Part shown: positions 1 to 8,865 of the stretch, one piece after another
Position numbering within the stretch: the first letter of the stretch is position 1
Layout: each line of letters starts with the position of its first letter
Assembly (NCBI RefSeq): GCF_009830285.1
Contig: NZ_WUQX01000001.1
Location: 930,501-994,500, forward strand
From: Sporofaciens musculi
GTDB lineage: Bacteria > Bacillota > Clostridia > Lachnospirales > Lachnospiraceae
DNA length: 64,000 bases
Reading direction: 5' to 3'
The notes under the pieces: model-generated
Seen by the model: the letters and a program-made list of their open reading frames with translations, nothing else
Told to the model about the DNA's origin: nothing
The model's database searches: none
Made by a program: the position numbers and the translations under genes

Positions 1-699
1 AAACTTAAAGACAACATAAAGACAACCTATGTAGCTATGGTTGATTCTGATGATTACTATGAGCCGGATTTTTTGGAGAAGACCATAAGTATTTCCCGTG
101 CTGACGCGTCAGATATGGTTCAGGTCAATACACTGACATATGCGCATGAGGGCTTTAGATACAGTTATTTTACACATTATTTCGGAAGAAATATCTGTAT
201 TGAAGGAGATAAGAAGAAAAACTATTTTATGCTTCGCATCCTTTGTGTCCCTGTGTGGGGAAAGCTGTATAAATCAGACTTGTTCAAGGAACTTATAGAT
301 ATGATGCTGGATTGTGAGACAGAGTATGACAGAGACTGCAATTTCTGTCTCGATATATCCTGGATGACCTATATGGCTTTGGCCTGTAATCGAGTTTCTC
401 TGTGTGATGACTTATTGCATATCCGTACTTGGAGGCCGGGAAGCAGCGAGCATTCCGACAACCACAGTTCAAAGTGGCTTTCATCTATCGTCTGGTCTTT
501 TGAACATTTGCGAAAAAACGATGTAGAATATGAGGCGGCGCAGGTATTTGAGGAAGCAGCGCTGATGTGGTTATTCAGCCTGCCCAGAGAGGAATATAGT
601 TTATCGGATTTTAGGATAGGTGATATAGACAATAAGAGAGTCGCAGATTTTTTAAACAGACCTGTTTGTGATAAATATAGAGGGAATCAGCATGGATAA
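1..699 (+). CDS. Glycosyltransferase family 2, C-terminal part (5' end outside window)
   Basis: The frame is open from base 1, so the gene begins upstream. The visible part starts just before the catalytic metal-binding motif of GT-A fold enzymes (VAMVDSDDYYEPDFLEK; DSDD binds the nucleotide-sugar via a divalent metal). It continues with WGKLYKSDLF, which resembles the same region of the next gene (WGKLYTNTLM), so the two are paralogues. Role inferred: transfer of a sugar from an NDP-sugar during cytoplasmic assembly of a surface glycan. The stop codon overlaps the start of the next gene by 8 bases, indicating translational coupling. Donor and acceptor cannot be predicted. Confidence 0.85.
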   Translation, partial: KLKDNIKTTYVAMVDSDDYYEPDFLEKTISISRADASDMVQVNTLTYAHEGFRYSYFTHYFGRNICIEGDKKKNYFMLRILCVPVWGKLYKSDLFKELIDMMLDCETEYDRDCNFCLDISWMTYMALACNRVSLCDDLLHIRTWRPGSSEHSDNHSSKWLSSIVWSFEHLRKNDVEYEAAQVFEEAALMWLFSLPREEYSLSDFRIGDIDNKRVADFLNRPVCDKYRGNQHG

Positions 700-2191
700 G
701 AATAAAGATATCATTTCATATGATGTTTATGAGTTAGATTTATATGATTTGAAAAATAAGGTTGAAAAGTTAAATGTAGACGAGGTCATTGTATACGGCA
801 TTGGAAATAATGGGGCTGAAATAAACAGACTCTTTAAAAATATAGGCGTCAAAATAAAATATTATTTAGATGTAAAGGCAAGGAATGAGGTTCGTACCTT
901 TAAAGGAATAAAAGTTGTTGATCCCGAAGCTCTGCCTGAGATGTATAAAGGCGAATACATTGTGATCTCACCAAGTATACACGACAGTATTTACGACTGG
1001 ATGAAGAAGCATAATATTCCGGATGAGAAATTGATACTGTCTTTTTACAAGACGGAGAGCATGTGCATAGATTATGGAAATCATTATGGAGTCAAACCGT
1101 CTGCGGATATTGGATACTGTGGGACCAGAACGGAAAGAGTGAAAGCCACATTTGTGACCATCGCATATAATACGCCGGAAAATTTATTAAGAAGGGCGAT
1201 TGAAAGCGTGCTTAGGCAGACGTTAAGAGATATAAAGTATCTTTTTATCCTGAATGGGCCCACAGATGATACGGCACGCATAGTAAATGAATATGCCAAG
1301 ATGGATGCCCGTATAAGTGTGATAGATATGGGGTGCAATCTGCCCTGGACGGATATAAAGCTGCTGAACGCCATCCGGGATAATATTGAGGGCGATTATT
1401 GCTGCCAACTAGATTCTGATGACTATTATGATGAAAGATTTCTTGAGGAGGCTGTAGAAATCGGAGATCGGAATCGTGCGGACATCATATGTGTGCGCAC
1501 CTGTCTTTTTTGTGCAGATAGTGAGTATAACCCCATGGATGCCGGACTGGACTATGACTGGCACGATAAGTTCTATTTTAATGTAGTGCATCCGCAGTGC
1601 CATATAATCGGGCACAAAAATATAATGCTTGCTTATGCCAGATCGAAGATATGTTCAACATTTTGGGGAAAGCTGTATACCAACACGCTGATGAAGCGAT
1701 ATTTAGATTATCTCACCAATTTACCGGCTGCAGAACGTGAGCTCTATTACAGATTGGATACTGCGATGACATATAGAATTCTAAGTATGGCGGAAAGAGT
1801 TTTTTATAGCGATAAGGTTCTGCATTTTTCGCAGTACTCCAAAAAGAATTCAACCTTTACATTGGCTCCGATAGAGTGGCTTATGTCGTTATGGTATTCA
1901 TACAAGGGGTTGAAGGATGAAATCTATTCGTATTATGGGAAGAAAAAAGCGAAAGCGTATTCAAAAGGATTTCTGCAAGTACATCTTCTGTGGATGGTAG
2001 GACGGAAAGGAATGCTTGATAGTGTAGATTCCAGTAAATATCGGGATGCTGTTATAGACCATTTCAGAGAGATGATATCGGATAAGATTTTTAAATCGAT
2101 CCTGATAAACAAGGGGCAGTATATGAAAGCAGATTGTCGGGAGTTCTATGAAAAAGTATATGCTTTGTCTGGAAAGAGGGGTGTGGTATGA
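692..2191 (+). CDS. Two-domain glycosyltransferase: Rossmann-like module plus GT2
   Basis: The N-terminal ~130 residues form a small Rossmann-like module (VIVYGIGNNGAEINRLF, then YYLDVKARNE), a YGxG-type nucleotide-binding fold. Residues ~155-400 are a GT-A family 2 glycosyltransferase: ATFVTIAYNTPENLLRRAIE, QTLRDIKYLFILNGPTDD and the DxD motif CQLDSDDYYDE. The ATG at 692 is preferred because GAGGG lies 7 bases upstream; a GTG at 668 lies inside the previous gene without a site. It ends ATGA-style on the next gene (start 2188). It probably adds a sugar to the glycan made by this operon. Specificity is unknown. Confidence 0.85.
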   Translation: MDKNKDIISYDVYELDLYDLKNKVEKLNVDEVIVYGIGNNGAEINRLFKNIGVKIKYYLDVKARNEVRTFKGIKVVDPEALPEMYKGEYIVISPSIHDSIYDWMKKHNIPDEKLILSFYKTESMCIDYGNHYGVKPSADIGYCGTRTERVKATFVTIAYNTPENLLRRAIESVLRQTLRDIKYLFILNGPTDDTARIVNEYAKMDARISVIDMGCNLPWTDIKLLNAIRDNIEGDYCCQLDSDDYYDERFLEEAVEIGDRNRADIICVRTCLFCADSEYNPMDAGLDYDWHDKFYFNVVHPQCHIIGHKNIMLAYARSKICSTFWGKLYTNTLMKRYLDYLTNLPAAERELYYRLDTAMTYRILSMAERVFYSDKVLHFSQYSKKNSTFTLAPIEWLMSLWYSYKGLKDEIYSYYGKKKAKAYSKGFLQVHLLWMVGRKGMLDSVDSSKYRDAVIDHFREMISDKIFKSILINKGQYMKADCREFYEKVYALSGKRGVV

Positions 2192-2724
2192 CGTTTGAGA
2201 AAATGGCCATAGATGGGTGTTGTCTCATTAAGCGTAATATACCTTGGGATAACAGAGGATGTTTTTCGAGGCTTGCCGATGTCGAAGAATTCAAGACAAA
2301 TGGCTTGAATGGAGAATTTGTACAGATTTCCTTCTCAAAGAATTACAGAAAAGGAACGCTGCGGGGAATGCATATGCAGGCTGAACCTTCGGCAGAAGAA
2401 AAATTCGTATGCTGTGTTGAGGGTGAGGTTTACGATGTATGTTTGGATTTAAGGAAAGACTCGCCTACATATTTGAACTATTGTTCGGCTGTTCTTTCCG
2501 GGGAAAACGGTCAGGCATTTTATATACCGAAAGGATGTGCCCATGGGTTTGTGTCACTTAAAGATAACTCCCAACTGATTTACTTTATGACTTCGGCATA
2601 TGACCCAAAGTCTGAGAGAGGATACAGATGGAATGACCCGGCGTTCTCGATAGAGTGGCCGCTGCACCCATCGGTTATTTCCCCAAAGGACAACGCTTGG
2701 TCGCTGATAGGAGACAAAAGATAG
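2188..2724 (+). CDS. RfbC-type NDP-4-keto-6-deoxysugar epimerase
   Basis: 178 residues, the usual length for the cupin-fold RmlC/RfbC family, which epimerises C3 and/or C5 of NDP-4-keto-6-deoxyhexoses. Recognisable landmarks are RGCFSRLADVEEF, the catalytic-base region TLRGMHMQ, and the pocket motif PKGCAHGFVSL followed by DPAFSIEWPL. The operon has CDP-glucose enzymes (rfbF, rfbG, rfbH) and no dTDP-glucose synthase is visible, so the substrate is more likely a CDP-4-keto sugar than dTDP-4-keto-6-deoxyglucose; this is inference. Start and stop overlap or abut both neighbours. Confidence 0.88.
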   Translation: MTFEKMAIDGCCLIKRNIPWDNRGCFSRLADVEEFKTNGLNGEFVQISFSKNYRKGTLRGMHMQAEPSAEEKFVCCVEGEVYDVCLDLRKDSPTYLNYCSAVLSGENGQAFYIPKGCAHGFVSLKDNSQLIYFMTSAYDPKSERGYRWNDPAFSIEWPLHPSVISPKDNAWSLIGDKR

Positions 2725-2727
2725 CTG

Positions 2728-4059
2728 ATGAGGATACTTCATATAGCTGCACATATGGGTGCAGGCGCAGGAAAAGCGATTTCCGGGATGGCTATATCAG
2801 ATAGGGAGAATAAACACAGAATTATTCTTTTGGATAAGCCGGAGAAATCGGACCACATCATAAGGTGCGGGCAGAGAGGGATAGATGTTCTTGTCTGTAT
2901 CGAAAAAGAACAGGTGAAAAAAGAAGCGTCAGAAGCGGACGTGGTGGTAGTTAATTGGTGGCATCATCCTCTCACATACAAAGCTTTGGTAGAAATTTCA
3001 GAAATTCCTACAAGAATTGTTTTGTGGAGTCATGTAAATGGTCTCAATTATCCCAGGCTAAAGTCTGAATTTGCAGCAGACTTTGATGCCTGCATGTTCA
3101 CATCAAAAGCATCTTTCCAAAATCCTGATTGGAAGCATGAAGATAAGGCAGGTATACAAGAACATTCTGCACTGGTGTATGGAATGGGAGATTATAAGCC
3201 CCAGGAATTTCTGGCAAAGAAACGCTATGATATAAGGCATAACATAAGGATCGGATATGTGGGCTCGCTGGATTATGCTAAGCTGCATCCCGATTTTGCC
3301 AGATGGCTTAAGGCGGCTATAGACTGCAATAAAAATATCAGATTTGAGATTGCAGGAGATTTGACACAGGCGCTGTCAGATGATGTGGAGAAGATGGGGA
3401 TTTCAGAATATGTGCAGTTTCTCGGATTTCGGACGGACATACAGGAATTGCTTCCCTTATGGGATATTTTCATATATCCGTTGAATCCGTTTAATTTCGC
3501 CACCACGGAAAACGCCTTGCTTGAGGCTATGGCAAGCGGTCTTCCTGTTGTGGCGAGCGACGGGGCTGTTGAGAGAACAATTATTAAAGACGGAAAGAAC
3601 GGTCTTTTTGCTTCAGATAAAAATGTCTTTGCAGAAAAGATAAAAGAACTGTCAGAAAACATAGAACTTAGAAGGGCTTTGGGACGGAAGGCAAGAGAGG
3701 ATATGATTGAAAAATATGACGCTGAAAGGAACCGATTACGATTTAATACTGTGATGAACAAGGTTATGAAAAGTCTTAAGAAGACGCATGATTTTAAATC
3801 TGTTTTTGGAGAAGATGCGTTCAGTTGGTTTCTGTCGGGCTGTGGAAAAGAAGACGCTGAGAGATTAAAAGAATTATCTGAATACAGAGAGGAAGACTTA
3901 GAGTGGGAGGAAGCAGTATTAAGGGCCGGCAGATTTGAGGGGATATATAAGGGACAATCAAAAGGCTCCGTAGAGCAGTTCGGCAGATATTACCCTGGAG
4001 ATACGAGGCTTAAGAATCTGGCAAAGATTATGAAAAAATCAGAGGAGATGTCTATATGA
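2728..4059 (+). CDS. GT4-family glycosyltransferase
   Basis: 443 residues with a GT-B fold. The N-terminal domain begins MRILHIAAHMGAGAG, and IRIGYVGSLDYAKLHPDF opens the C-terminal domain near residue 175. The donor-binding region has the GT4 signature ENALLEAMASGLPVVAS (E-x7-E type) followed by IKDGKNGLFA. A ~110-residue tail after the GT4 domain (from about residue 335) is lysine- and glutamate-rich and not recognised. The gene starts 3 bases after the previous stop and overlaps the next start (ATGA at 4056), so it is co-translated. Predicted cytoplasmic or membrane-associated glycan assembly enzyme. Confidence 0.88.
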   Translation: MRILHIAAHMGAGAGKAISGMAISDRENKHRIILLDKPEKSDHIIRCGQRGIDVLVCIEKEQVKKEASEADVVVVNWWHHPLTYKALVEISEIPTRIVLWSHVNGLNYPRLKSEFAADFDACMFTSKASFQNPDWKHEDKAGIQEHSALVYGMGDYKPQEFLAKKRYDIRHNIRIGYVGSLDYAKLHPDFARWLKAAIDCNKNIRFEIAGDLTQALSDDVEKMGISEYVQFLGFRTDIQELLPLWDIFIYPLNPFNFATTENALLEAMASGLPVVASDGAVERTIIKDGKNGLFASDKNVFAEKIKELSENIELRRALGRKAREDMIEKYDAERNRLRFNTVMNKVMKSLKKTHDFKSVFGEDAFSWFLSGCGKEDAERLKELSEYREEDLEWEEAVLRAGRFEGIYKGQSKGSVEQFGRYYPGDTRLKNLAKIMKKSEEMSI

Positions 4060-5063
4060 AAGCAAAAATAGGAACCAGATACCATAAGAACAGGACAGAA
4101 CTTCAAAAGGTTATTCCTTTAAGCACGCCATTCATACTTTATCTGGATCCGTCAAGCGCGTGCAATCTGAGCTGTAAATTCTGTCCGTGCGGAGGCGCCC
4201 ATAAGGACCTATGGACAGAGGAGAAACGCGGCAGCATTGGCGTTATGGATTTTGATCTGTATAAAAAAATCATTGATGACTGTCAGGAATTTCCGGAAAA
4301 GATTAAGGTTTTGCGTCTATATAAGGAGGGAGAACCTCTTGTAAATAAACGGCTGCCGGAGATGATAGAATATGCGCGCAAATCCGGTAAATTTGAAACA
4401 ATAGATTTTACAACCAATGGAACACTGCTTCGTCCTGAATTAAACAGGAAGCTTATAGATGCGGGATTATCAAGAATCAATATTTCCGTGGAGGCTCTTG
4501 ACGCCAGGGGATATAAGGAAATAAGCGGTGTGGAGATGGACTATGACAGATTTATCGACAACATAAGAGATCTTTATGAACACAGAGGAAACTGCCGCAT
4601 TTTTATAAAGACTATGGCGGATAACATTGACAGGGACATAGAACAGAGATTTTATGGTCTGTTCGGTGATATCTGTGATGAGATAGCAATAGAGCATATC
4701 GCGAACTGCTGGCCTGGATTTGAAAATACCACGGAGCAGGTAAACGTATACCATGGTGAAGGCTATAAGGAGTATGTGGTCTGTCCTAGAATTTTTTATA
4801 TAATTACAGTGAATGCCAACGGCACTGTGTCGCATTGCATTGTAGACTGGAATTATAAAGGGATTATAGGGGATGCCAGGAAACAGAGTATTGTAGATAT
4901 ATGGAACAGTAAGGAATATCAGGATATCCGTCTGGCACATTTGAACTGCAGGCGACGGGAAATTACTCTATGTAAGGACTGTATGGAGATTGAATCTGCA
5001 GCGGTTGACAATATAGACGAATACAGGGAAATGCTCCTTGAAAGGATGACCGGTAAGCAATGA
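4056..5063 (+). CDS. Radical SAM / SPASM-domain protein in glycan operon
   Basis: The CxxxCxxC cluster motif (SACNLSCKFCP, near residues 32-40) binds the [4Fe-4S] that cleaves S-adenosylmethionine. Further radical SAM features are EGEPLVNKRLPEM and the strand TIDFTTNGTLL. The C-terminal part carries extra cysteines typical of SPASM auxiliary clusters (CIVDWN, LNCRRREITLCKDCMEIE). Length (335 aa) fits the family. Placement between a GT4 and an SDR gene, with overlapping stop/start at both ends, indicates sugar or glycan modification rather than peptide maturation, but the reaction is not predictable from sequence. Confidence 0.85.
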   Translation: MKAKIGTRYHKNRTELQKVIPLSTPFILYLDPSSACNLSCKFCPCGGAHKDLWTEEKRGSIGVMDFDLYKKIIDDCQEFPEKIKVLRLYKEGEPLVNKRLPEMIEYARKSGKFETIDFTTNGTLLRPELNRKLIDAGLSRINISVEALDARGYKEISGVEMDYDRFIDNIRDLYEHRGNCRIFIKTMADNIDRDIEQRFYGLFGDICDEIAIEHIANCWPGFENTTEQVNVYHGEGYKEYVVCPRIFYIITVNANGTVSHCIVDWNYKGIIGDARKQSIVDIWNSKEYQDIRLAHLNCRRREITLCKDCMEIESAAVDNIDEYREMLLERMTGKQ

Positions 5064-6073
5064 AGGTTTTATTTATAGGTGGTAATGGAAATATTAGCTG
5101 GTGGTGCGTAGAGGAAGCCATAAGGCGCGGAGATGAAGTTTATGAGCTTAACCGCAAAATGACAAGGGCTACCAGAAGAAAAGTCCAGCCAGAGGTGCAT
5201 GAAATTATTGCAGACATTCGTAATGAGGAGGCAGCAGTTAAAGCACTTTCTGGTATGCACTTCGATGTGGTATGTGATTTTATCTGTTTTAATGATGCTC
5301 AGGCAAGGCAGGCAATAGAGGTTTTTAAGGGGAAAACAGATCAGTATATTGTCATATCATCGGAGGCTGTTTACAAGAGAGAGAGCAGATATTTGCCGTT
5401 TCGTGAAGATACGCCGCAATATGACGAGGACGTAGAGGATACTTATATAGCCGGAAAGATTAAGCTGGAGAGGACTTTCAATCAGGCATACAGGGCAGAC
5501 GGATTCCCTGTAACCATTGTAAGACCTGGATATACCTACGATACCATCCTTCAGGTACCGGTGGGGCAGAATTGCTTTACGGCGCCCCAGAGGCTCATTG
5601 ATGGATATCCATTTTTGATGTCTGGGGATGGGGAAAACCTTGTTGCGCCAATGCATTCAAAAGATTTTGCAAAAGCTTTTGTGGGTTTGATAGGGAATAA
5701 AGAAGCGATAGGAGAGGATTATCACATAACCGCAGAGCAGATGATCACATGGAACGAGATGGCGGAAACAATCCTTACAGCATTAGGGCTTGATGCAGGG
5801 AATATCATTCATATACCTCGTGACGAGGCGGTTGGGATAACGGATTTTTACAGTGTGCTCGTGAACCGGCAGCATATGTGGCATTATATTTTTGATAATA
5901 CGAAAATCAAGTCTGCCGTACCGAAATGGAAACAGAAGATAAGTTTTTCTAAAGGCATTGAAGAAACGGTTTCCTGGCTGCTTGCTGACAAGGTGAGGCA
6001 GCGGATCAATCCAGAGTGTGACAGGAGGCTTAAAAACATATACAGCAGATACTGGAATGGAGGAAAAATATAG
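5060..6073 (+). CDS. NAD-dependent epimerase/dehydratase (extended SDR)
   Basis: 337 residues. The N-terminal dinucleotide-binding loop reads VLFIGGNGNIS. The active-site elements are VISSEAVY (Ser region) and the Y-x3-K motif DTYIAGKIKLE. A substrate-pocket motif RPGYTYD follows near residue 155. The family includes NDP-sugar 4-reductases, 4-epimerases and 4,6-dehydratases. In this operon a role in converting or reducing a CDP-keto-deoxysugar is likely. Overlaps both neighbours, so it is strictly co-expressed. Confidence 0.82.
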   Translation: MKVLFIGGNGNISWWCVEEAIRRGDEVYELNRKMTRATRRKVQPEVHEIIADIRNEEAAVKALSGMHFDVVCDFICFNDAQARQAIEVFKGKTDQYIVISSEAVYKRESRYLPFREDTPQYDEDVEDTYIAGKIKLERTFNQAYRADGFPVTIVRPGYTYDTILQVPVGQNCFTAPQRLIDGYPFLMSGDGENLVAPMHSKDFAKAFVGLIGNKEAIGEDYHITAEQMITWNEMAETILTALGLDAGNIIHIPRDEAVGITDFYSVLVNRQHMWHYIFDNTKIKSAVPKWKQKISFSKGIEETVSWLLADKVRQRINPECDRRLKNIYSRYWNGGKI

Positions 6074-7215
6074 TGAGCTGCCCAATTTGTAAAAGTAATG
6101 AAAAAAAGATTCTGTACAGGCTCTGTGACAATATGAAGATTATGGGTGCAGACTTTCCGGAAACCCCTAGCTTTATTGCAAAATGTAAAAAATGCGGTCT
6201 TATATATATGGATACTAAGGCGTCGCAGAAAGACTTCTTATCTTATTACATGTATGGCGCCGTTGCCCCCAAATATTATGATATGTTCGGACAGGAAGAC
6301 ACGGATGAGTATTATCATCATTTGCATGAATTGATGAAACCGTACATAGGCACAGACAGTAGGATGCTTGACATTGCAGGAGCGTGGGGGGAATTTGCAG
6401 GGTATATGAGTAGGTTGGGATATAGAGACGTTACGGTTCTGGATCCCAATGAAAAATGCATCTCAAGTGCAAATAAATTTGGAGTAAAAACTTTGCTGAC
6501 GGACAGTACGGGCATGGGTGATGCTGCGGATAACAGTTTTGACATGGTAATTCTGAATCATTCATTGGAACATATACTGGACGTAGACAGCACTATGAGA
6601 AATATTTCCAGAGTCTTAAAGGACGAGGGGTATCTATTTATTGAGGTCCCTGACATAGAGGGCTATGCAGATGAAGCGGCTGCCCCTTTTAATTTTCTTA
6701 CATATGAGCATGTTTTACATATGTCCATGAATGATATAGAAAATCTTGCGGGAGAATATGGATTTGAGATTTTGGACAAAGGCTGCTATTACAAAAAGGT
6801 GAGTAATTATCCGTCTATATATGCTGTATTGAGAAAAGGAGAAAAACAGGCACTGGTCTATTCGGATGAGCCGGAAAAGGCACTGGTCAGATATTTAGAA
6901 AAAAGTCAGAAGACTCTTGAACATTTTCTGGCTCCGTTAAGGCAATCAGGAGAGAAACTTATTCTTTGGGGAATAGGAGCGTCTACGGCAATACTTATTG
7001 AGTCCTTTAAGGGATGCAATGTAACGGCTCTTATAGACAAAAATCCAGACCGTCAGGGATTGACCTTTAATATAAATGGCAAGCCATATGTGATTGAACC
7101 TCCGGAAAGCGTCGGAGACGGAACCATTCTAATTCTTTCAATACCATACCATGACTCTATTGAAAGGCAGATTCGGGACATGGGGCTCACTAATGAGATT
7201 GCCGCACTGAAATAG
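6073..7215 (+). CDS. Sugar C-methyltransferase (zinc-binding N-terminus, SAM domain, Methyltransf_14-like C-terminus)
   Basis: 380 residues with the three-part layout of NDP-sugar C-methyltransferases such as the TylC3 group. A cysteine-rich zinc site (CPICKSNEKK and CKKCGLIYMD) occupies residues 1-45. A class I SAM-methyltransferase domain has RMLDIAGAWGEFAGYM and VILNHSLEHIL. A C-terminal Rossmann-like domain has LILWGIGASTAILIESF and ALIDKNPDRQG. The start is a GTG at 6073 sharing a base with the previous TAG, with GGAGG about 10 bases upstream. Family knowledge suggests C-methylation of a 4-keto-deoxysugar, so the glycan may contain a branched-chain sugar; this is inference. Confidence 0.85.
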   Translation: MSCPICKSNEKKILYRLCDNMKIMGADFPETPSFIAKCKKCGLIYMDTKASQKDFLSYYMYGAVAPKYYDMFGQEDTDEYYHHLHELMKPYIGTDSRMLDIAGAWGEFAGYMSRLGYRDVTVLDPNEKCISSANKFGVKTLLTDSTGMGDAADNSFDMVILNHSLEHILDVDSTMRNISRVLKDEGYLFIEVPDIEGYADEAAAPFNFLTYEHVLHMSMNDIENLAGEYGFEILDKGCYYKKVSNYPSIYAVLRKGEKQALVYSDEPEKALVRYLEKSQKTLEHFLAPLRQSGEKLILWGIGASTAILIESFKGCNVTALIDKNPDRQGLTFNINGKPYVIEPPESVGDGTILILSIPYHDSIERQIRDMGLTNEIAALK

Positions 7216-7228
7216 AGGTAACAGACGT

Positions 7229-8131
7229 ATGAAATCAGCCATAGTAACCGGCGTAACCGGTTTTATAGGAACGCATCTTAGCGAGGAACTGAAAAGAAAT
7301 AATATCAGTGTAACGGGACTTTCCAGGCATGACAGCCCAAATACCGGGAGACTTAAAAAAGATATAGATATCGTGTGGTGCGGCATGGACGGTTACGATT
7401 CGTTTTCGGGACCACCCGCAGATACATTTTATCATCTGGCCTGGGATGGAGCCACTGGAGTCGGACGGGATGATGAGGAGTTACAAGTAAAGAATATCGC
7501 GTGGACGGTTGCCGCGTTAAAAGCGGCAAAACGTGCGGGGTGTAGGAGATTTGTAGCGCTGGGGACGGTGTATGAGAAGCTTGTCCCCCAAGTACTTTTA
7601 GCTTCAGAGCACAGAAAAGCTGACTTTTATCTATTAGCAAAGCAAAGCGCCCATTATATGTGTCTGAAGCTTGCAAGGAAGCTTGATATAGAATTCGTCT
7701 GGGCAACAATATTCCAGCCGATCGGAAGATATATCAAAAAAGAACAGGTGATGACGTATACCATAAACGGGCTTTTAAAGGGCGAACCGCCGGAATTTGG
7801 ACCGGCAATGGAGCCGTATGACATTACAGCAGTTGAAGATATCGCGTATGGCTTGAGGCTCCTTGGGGAAAAAACTCTGACAAAGCAGGAATATTATATC
7901 GGGAGCGGCAGTCCTATGCTCATGAAAGAATACCTGCAAAGGACAAAGGAAGTCCTGGGGGTGGACACAGAGCTTAAAATAGGCTGCCGTCCTGACGACG
8001 GTTTGCGATTTATGTTCGATTGGTATGACATATCGGAGATTGAAAAGGACACAGGATATTCTGCTCGGATGGGGTTTGATCAGGCGGTATTAAATGTAGC
8101 TGAGTGGGTCAGGTCAGGTGAAATGATATGA
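7229..8131 (+). CDS. NAD-dependent epimerase/reductase (SDR)
   Basis: 300 residues with a canonical TGxTGFIG loop (VTGVTGFIGTHLSEEL), the WDGATG segment, and the catalytic Y-x3-K in YLLAKQSAH. Similar enzymes reduce the 4-keto group of CDP-3,6-dideoxy sugars (abequose, paratose or ascarylose synthases) or epimerise NDP-sugars. The stop overlaps the next start (ATGA at 8128). With rfbF/G/H nearby it is a candidate 4-ketoreductase finishing the CDP-sugar; the stereochemical outcome cannot be read from sequence. Confidence 0.82.
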   Translation: MKSAIVTGVTGFIGTHLSEELKRNNISVTGLSRHDSPNTGRLKKDIDIVWCGMDGYDSFSGPPADTFYHLAWDGATGVGRDDEELQVKNIAWTVAALKAAKRAGCRRFVALGTVYEKLVPQVLLASEHRKADFYLLAKQSAHYMCLKLARKLDIEFVWATIFQPIGRYIKKEQVMTYTINGLLKGEPPEFGPAMEPYDITAVEDIAYGLRLLGEKTLTKQEYYIGSGSPMLMKEYLQRTKEVLGVDTELKIGCRPDDGLRFMFDWYDISEIEKDTGYSARMGFDQAVLNVAEWVRSGEMI

Positions 8132-8865
8132 AGATGATTATATTGGCAGGTGGACAGAAAAGCACAATCAGCGGGGAACCTGAAGGCATGCCTAAGCCCA
8201 TGCTTTCCATAGGAGGCAGGCCGCTTCTGTGGCACATAATGAAGCACGCTTCATTATGCGGGATAAAAGAATTCATTGTATGCGGCGGTTATAAGATAGA
8301 TTCGATTAAGGATTATTTTCTGGATTTTTACATATACCAGTCTGATATCCAGGTGGATACAGGAAGCAACACGGTAAAGATTCTCGATAAAAATACGGAG
8401 GAGTGGAATGTTACCGTTGTGGATACGGGCATAAAGACCATGCCTGTGGAGCGTATAAAAAAAGTGTTAGATATAGCAGGGAAAGAGTTCCTGATATCTT
8501 ACGGAGATTGTCTGTCTGATATTTCGCTTGAAAGGCTGCAGGCTGCTCACAAGAAAGAAGCAAAATCTATCACAGTAGCTGTTGCAAAGCCGTCCGGACG
8601 TAAGATGCCATTACATTTTATGAGGGAAGAAGCAAAATGGAAGAGTAGTGACAAAGCGTGGACAAGCGCAGGGGTATTTATGGCGGGAAAAGAGGCTTTT
8701 ACCGACGAATGCTGCAAGGGAGATATAGAGGACATGCTGTCCCAGTCCTCCACGGCAGTATATAGGCATGAAGGTTTTTTTAGTACGATTGAGACATTAA
8801 GAGATAAAGCGGCTGCGGAGGAAATGTGGGATAAGGGGATAGCGCCCTGGATGGGAATTGTATGA
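8128..8865 (+). CDS. Divergent nucleotidyltransferase, RfbF paralogue
   Basis: 245 residues, clearly homologous to the following rfbF: MIILAGG, PKPMLSIGGRPLLWHIMK, FIVCGGYK and a C-terminal RHEGFFSTIETLRDK. The phosphate-binding loop is altered: the GGxGTR signature reads GGQKSTISGE here, losing the conserved GTR. The metal-binding TYGDGVAD reads SYGDCLSD. The nucleotide chemistry may be weakened, changed or lost, and a regulatory or hetero-oligomer role with RfbF is possible. It overlaps both neighbours, so it is retained in the same translational chain. Confidence 0.8.
   Translation: MKMIILAGGQKSTISGEPEGMPKPMLSIGGRPLLWHIMKHASLCGIKEFIVCGGYKIDSIKDYFLDFYIYQSDIQVDTGSNTVKILDKNTEEWNVTVVDTGIKTMPVERIKKVLDIAGKEFLISYGDCLSDISLERLQAAHKKEAKSITVAVAKPSGRKMPLHFMREEAKWKSSDKAWTSAGVFMAGKEAFTDECCKGDIEDMLSQSSTAVYRHEGFFSTIETLRDKAAAEEMWDKGIAPWMGIV

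Noticed and set aside
1084..1615. Antisense open frames inside the GT2 gene
   Set aside because: They mirror the codon structure of a well-supported plus-strand gene, have no ribosome binding sites and no recognisable protein features.
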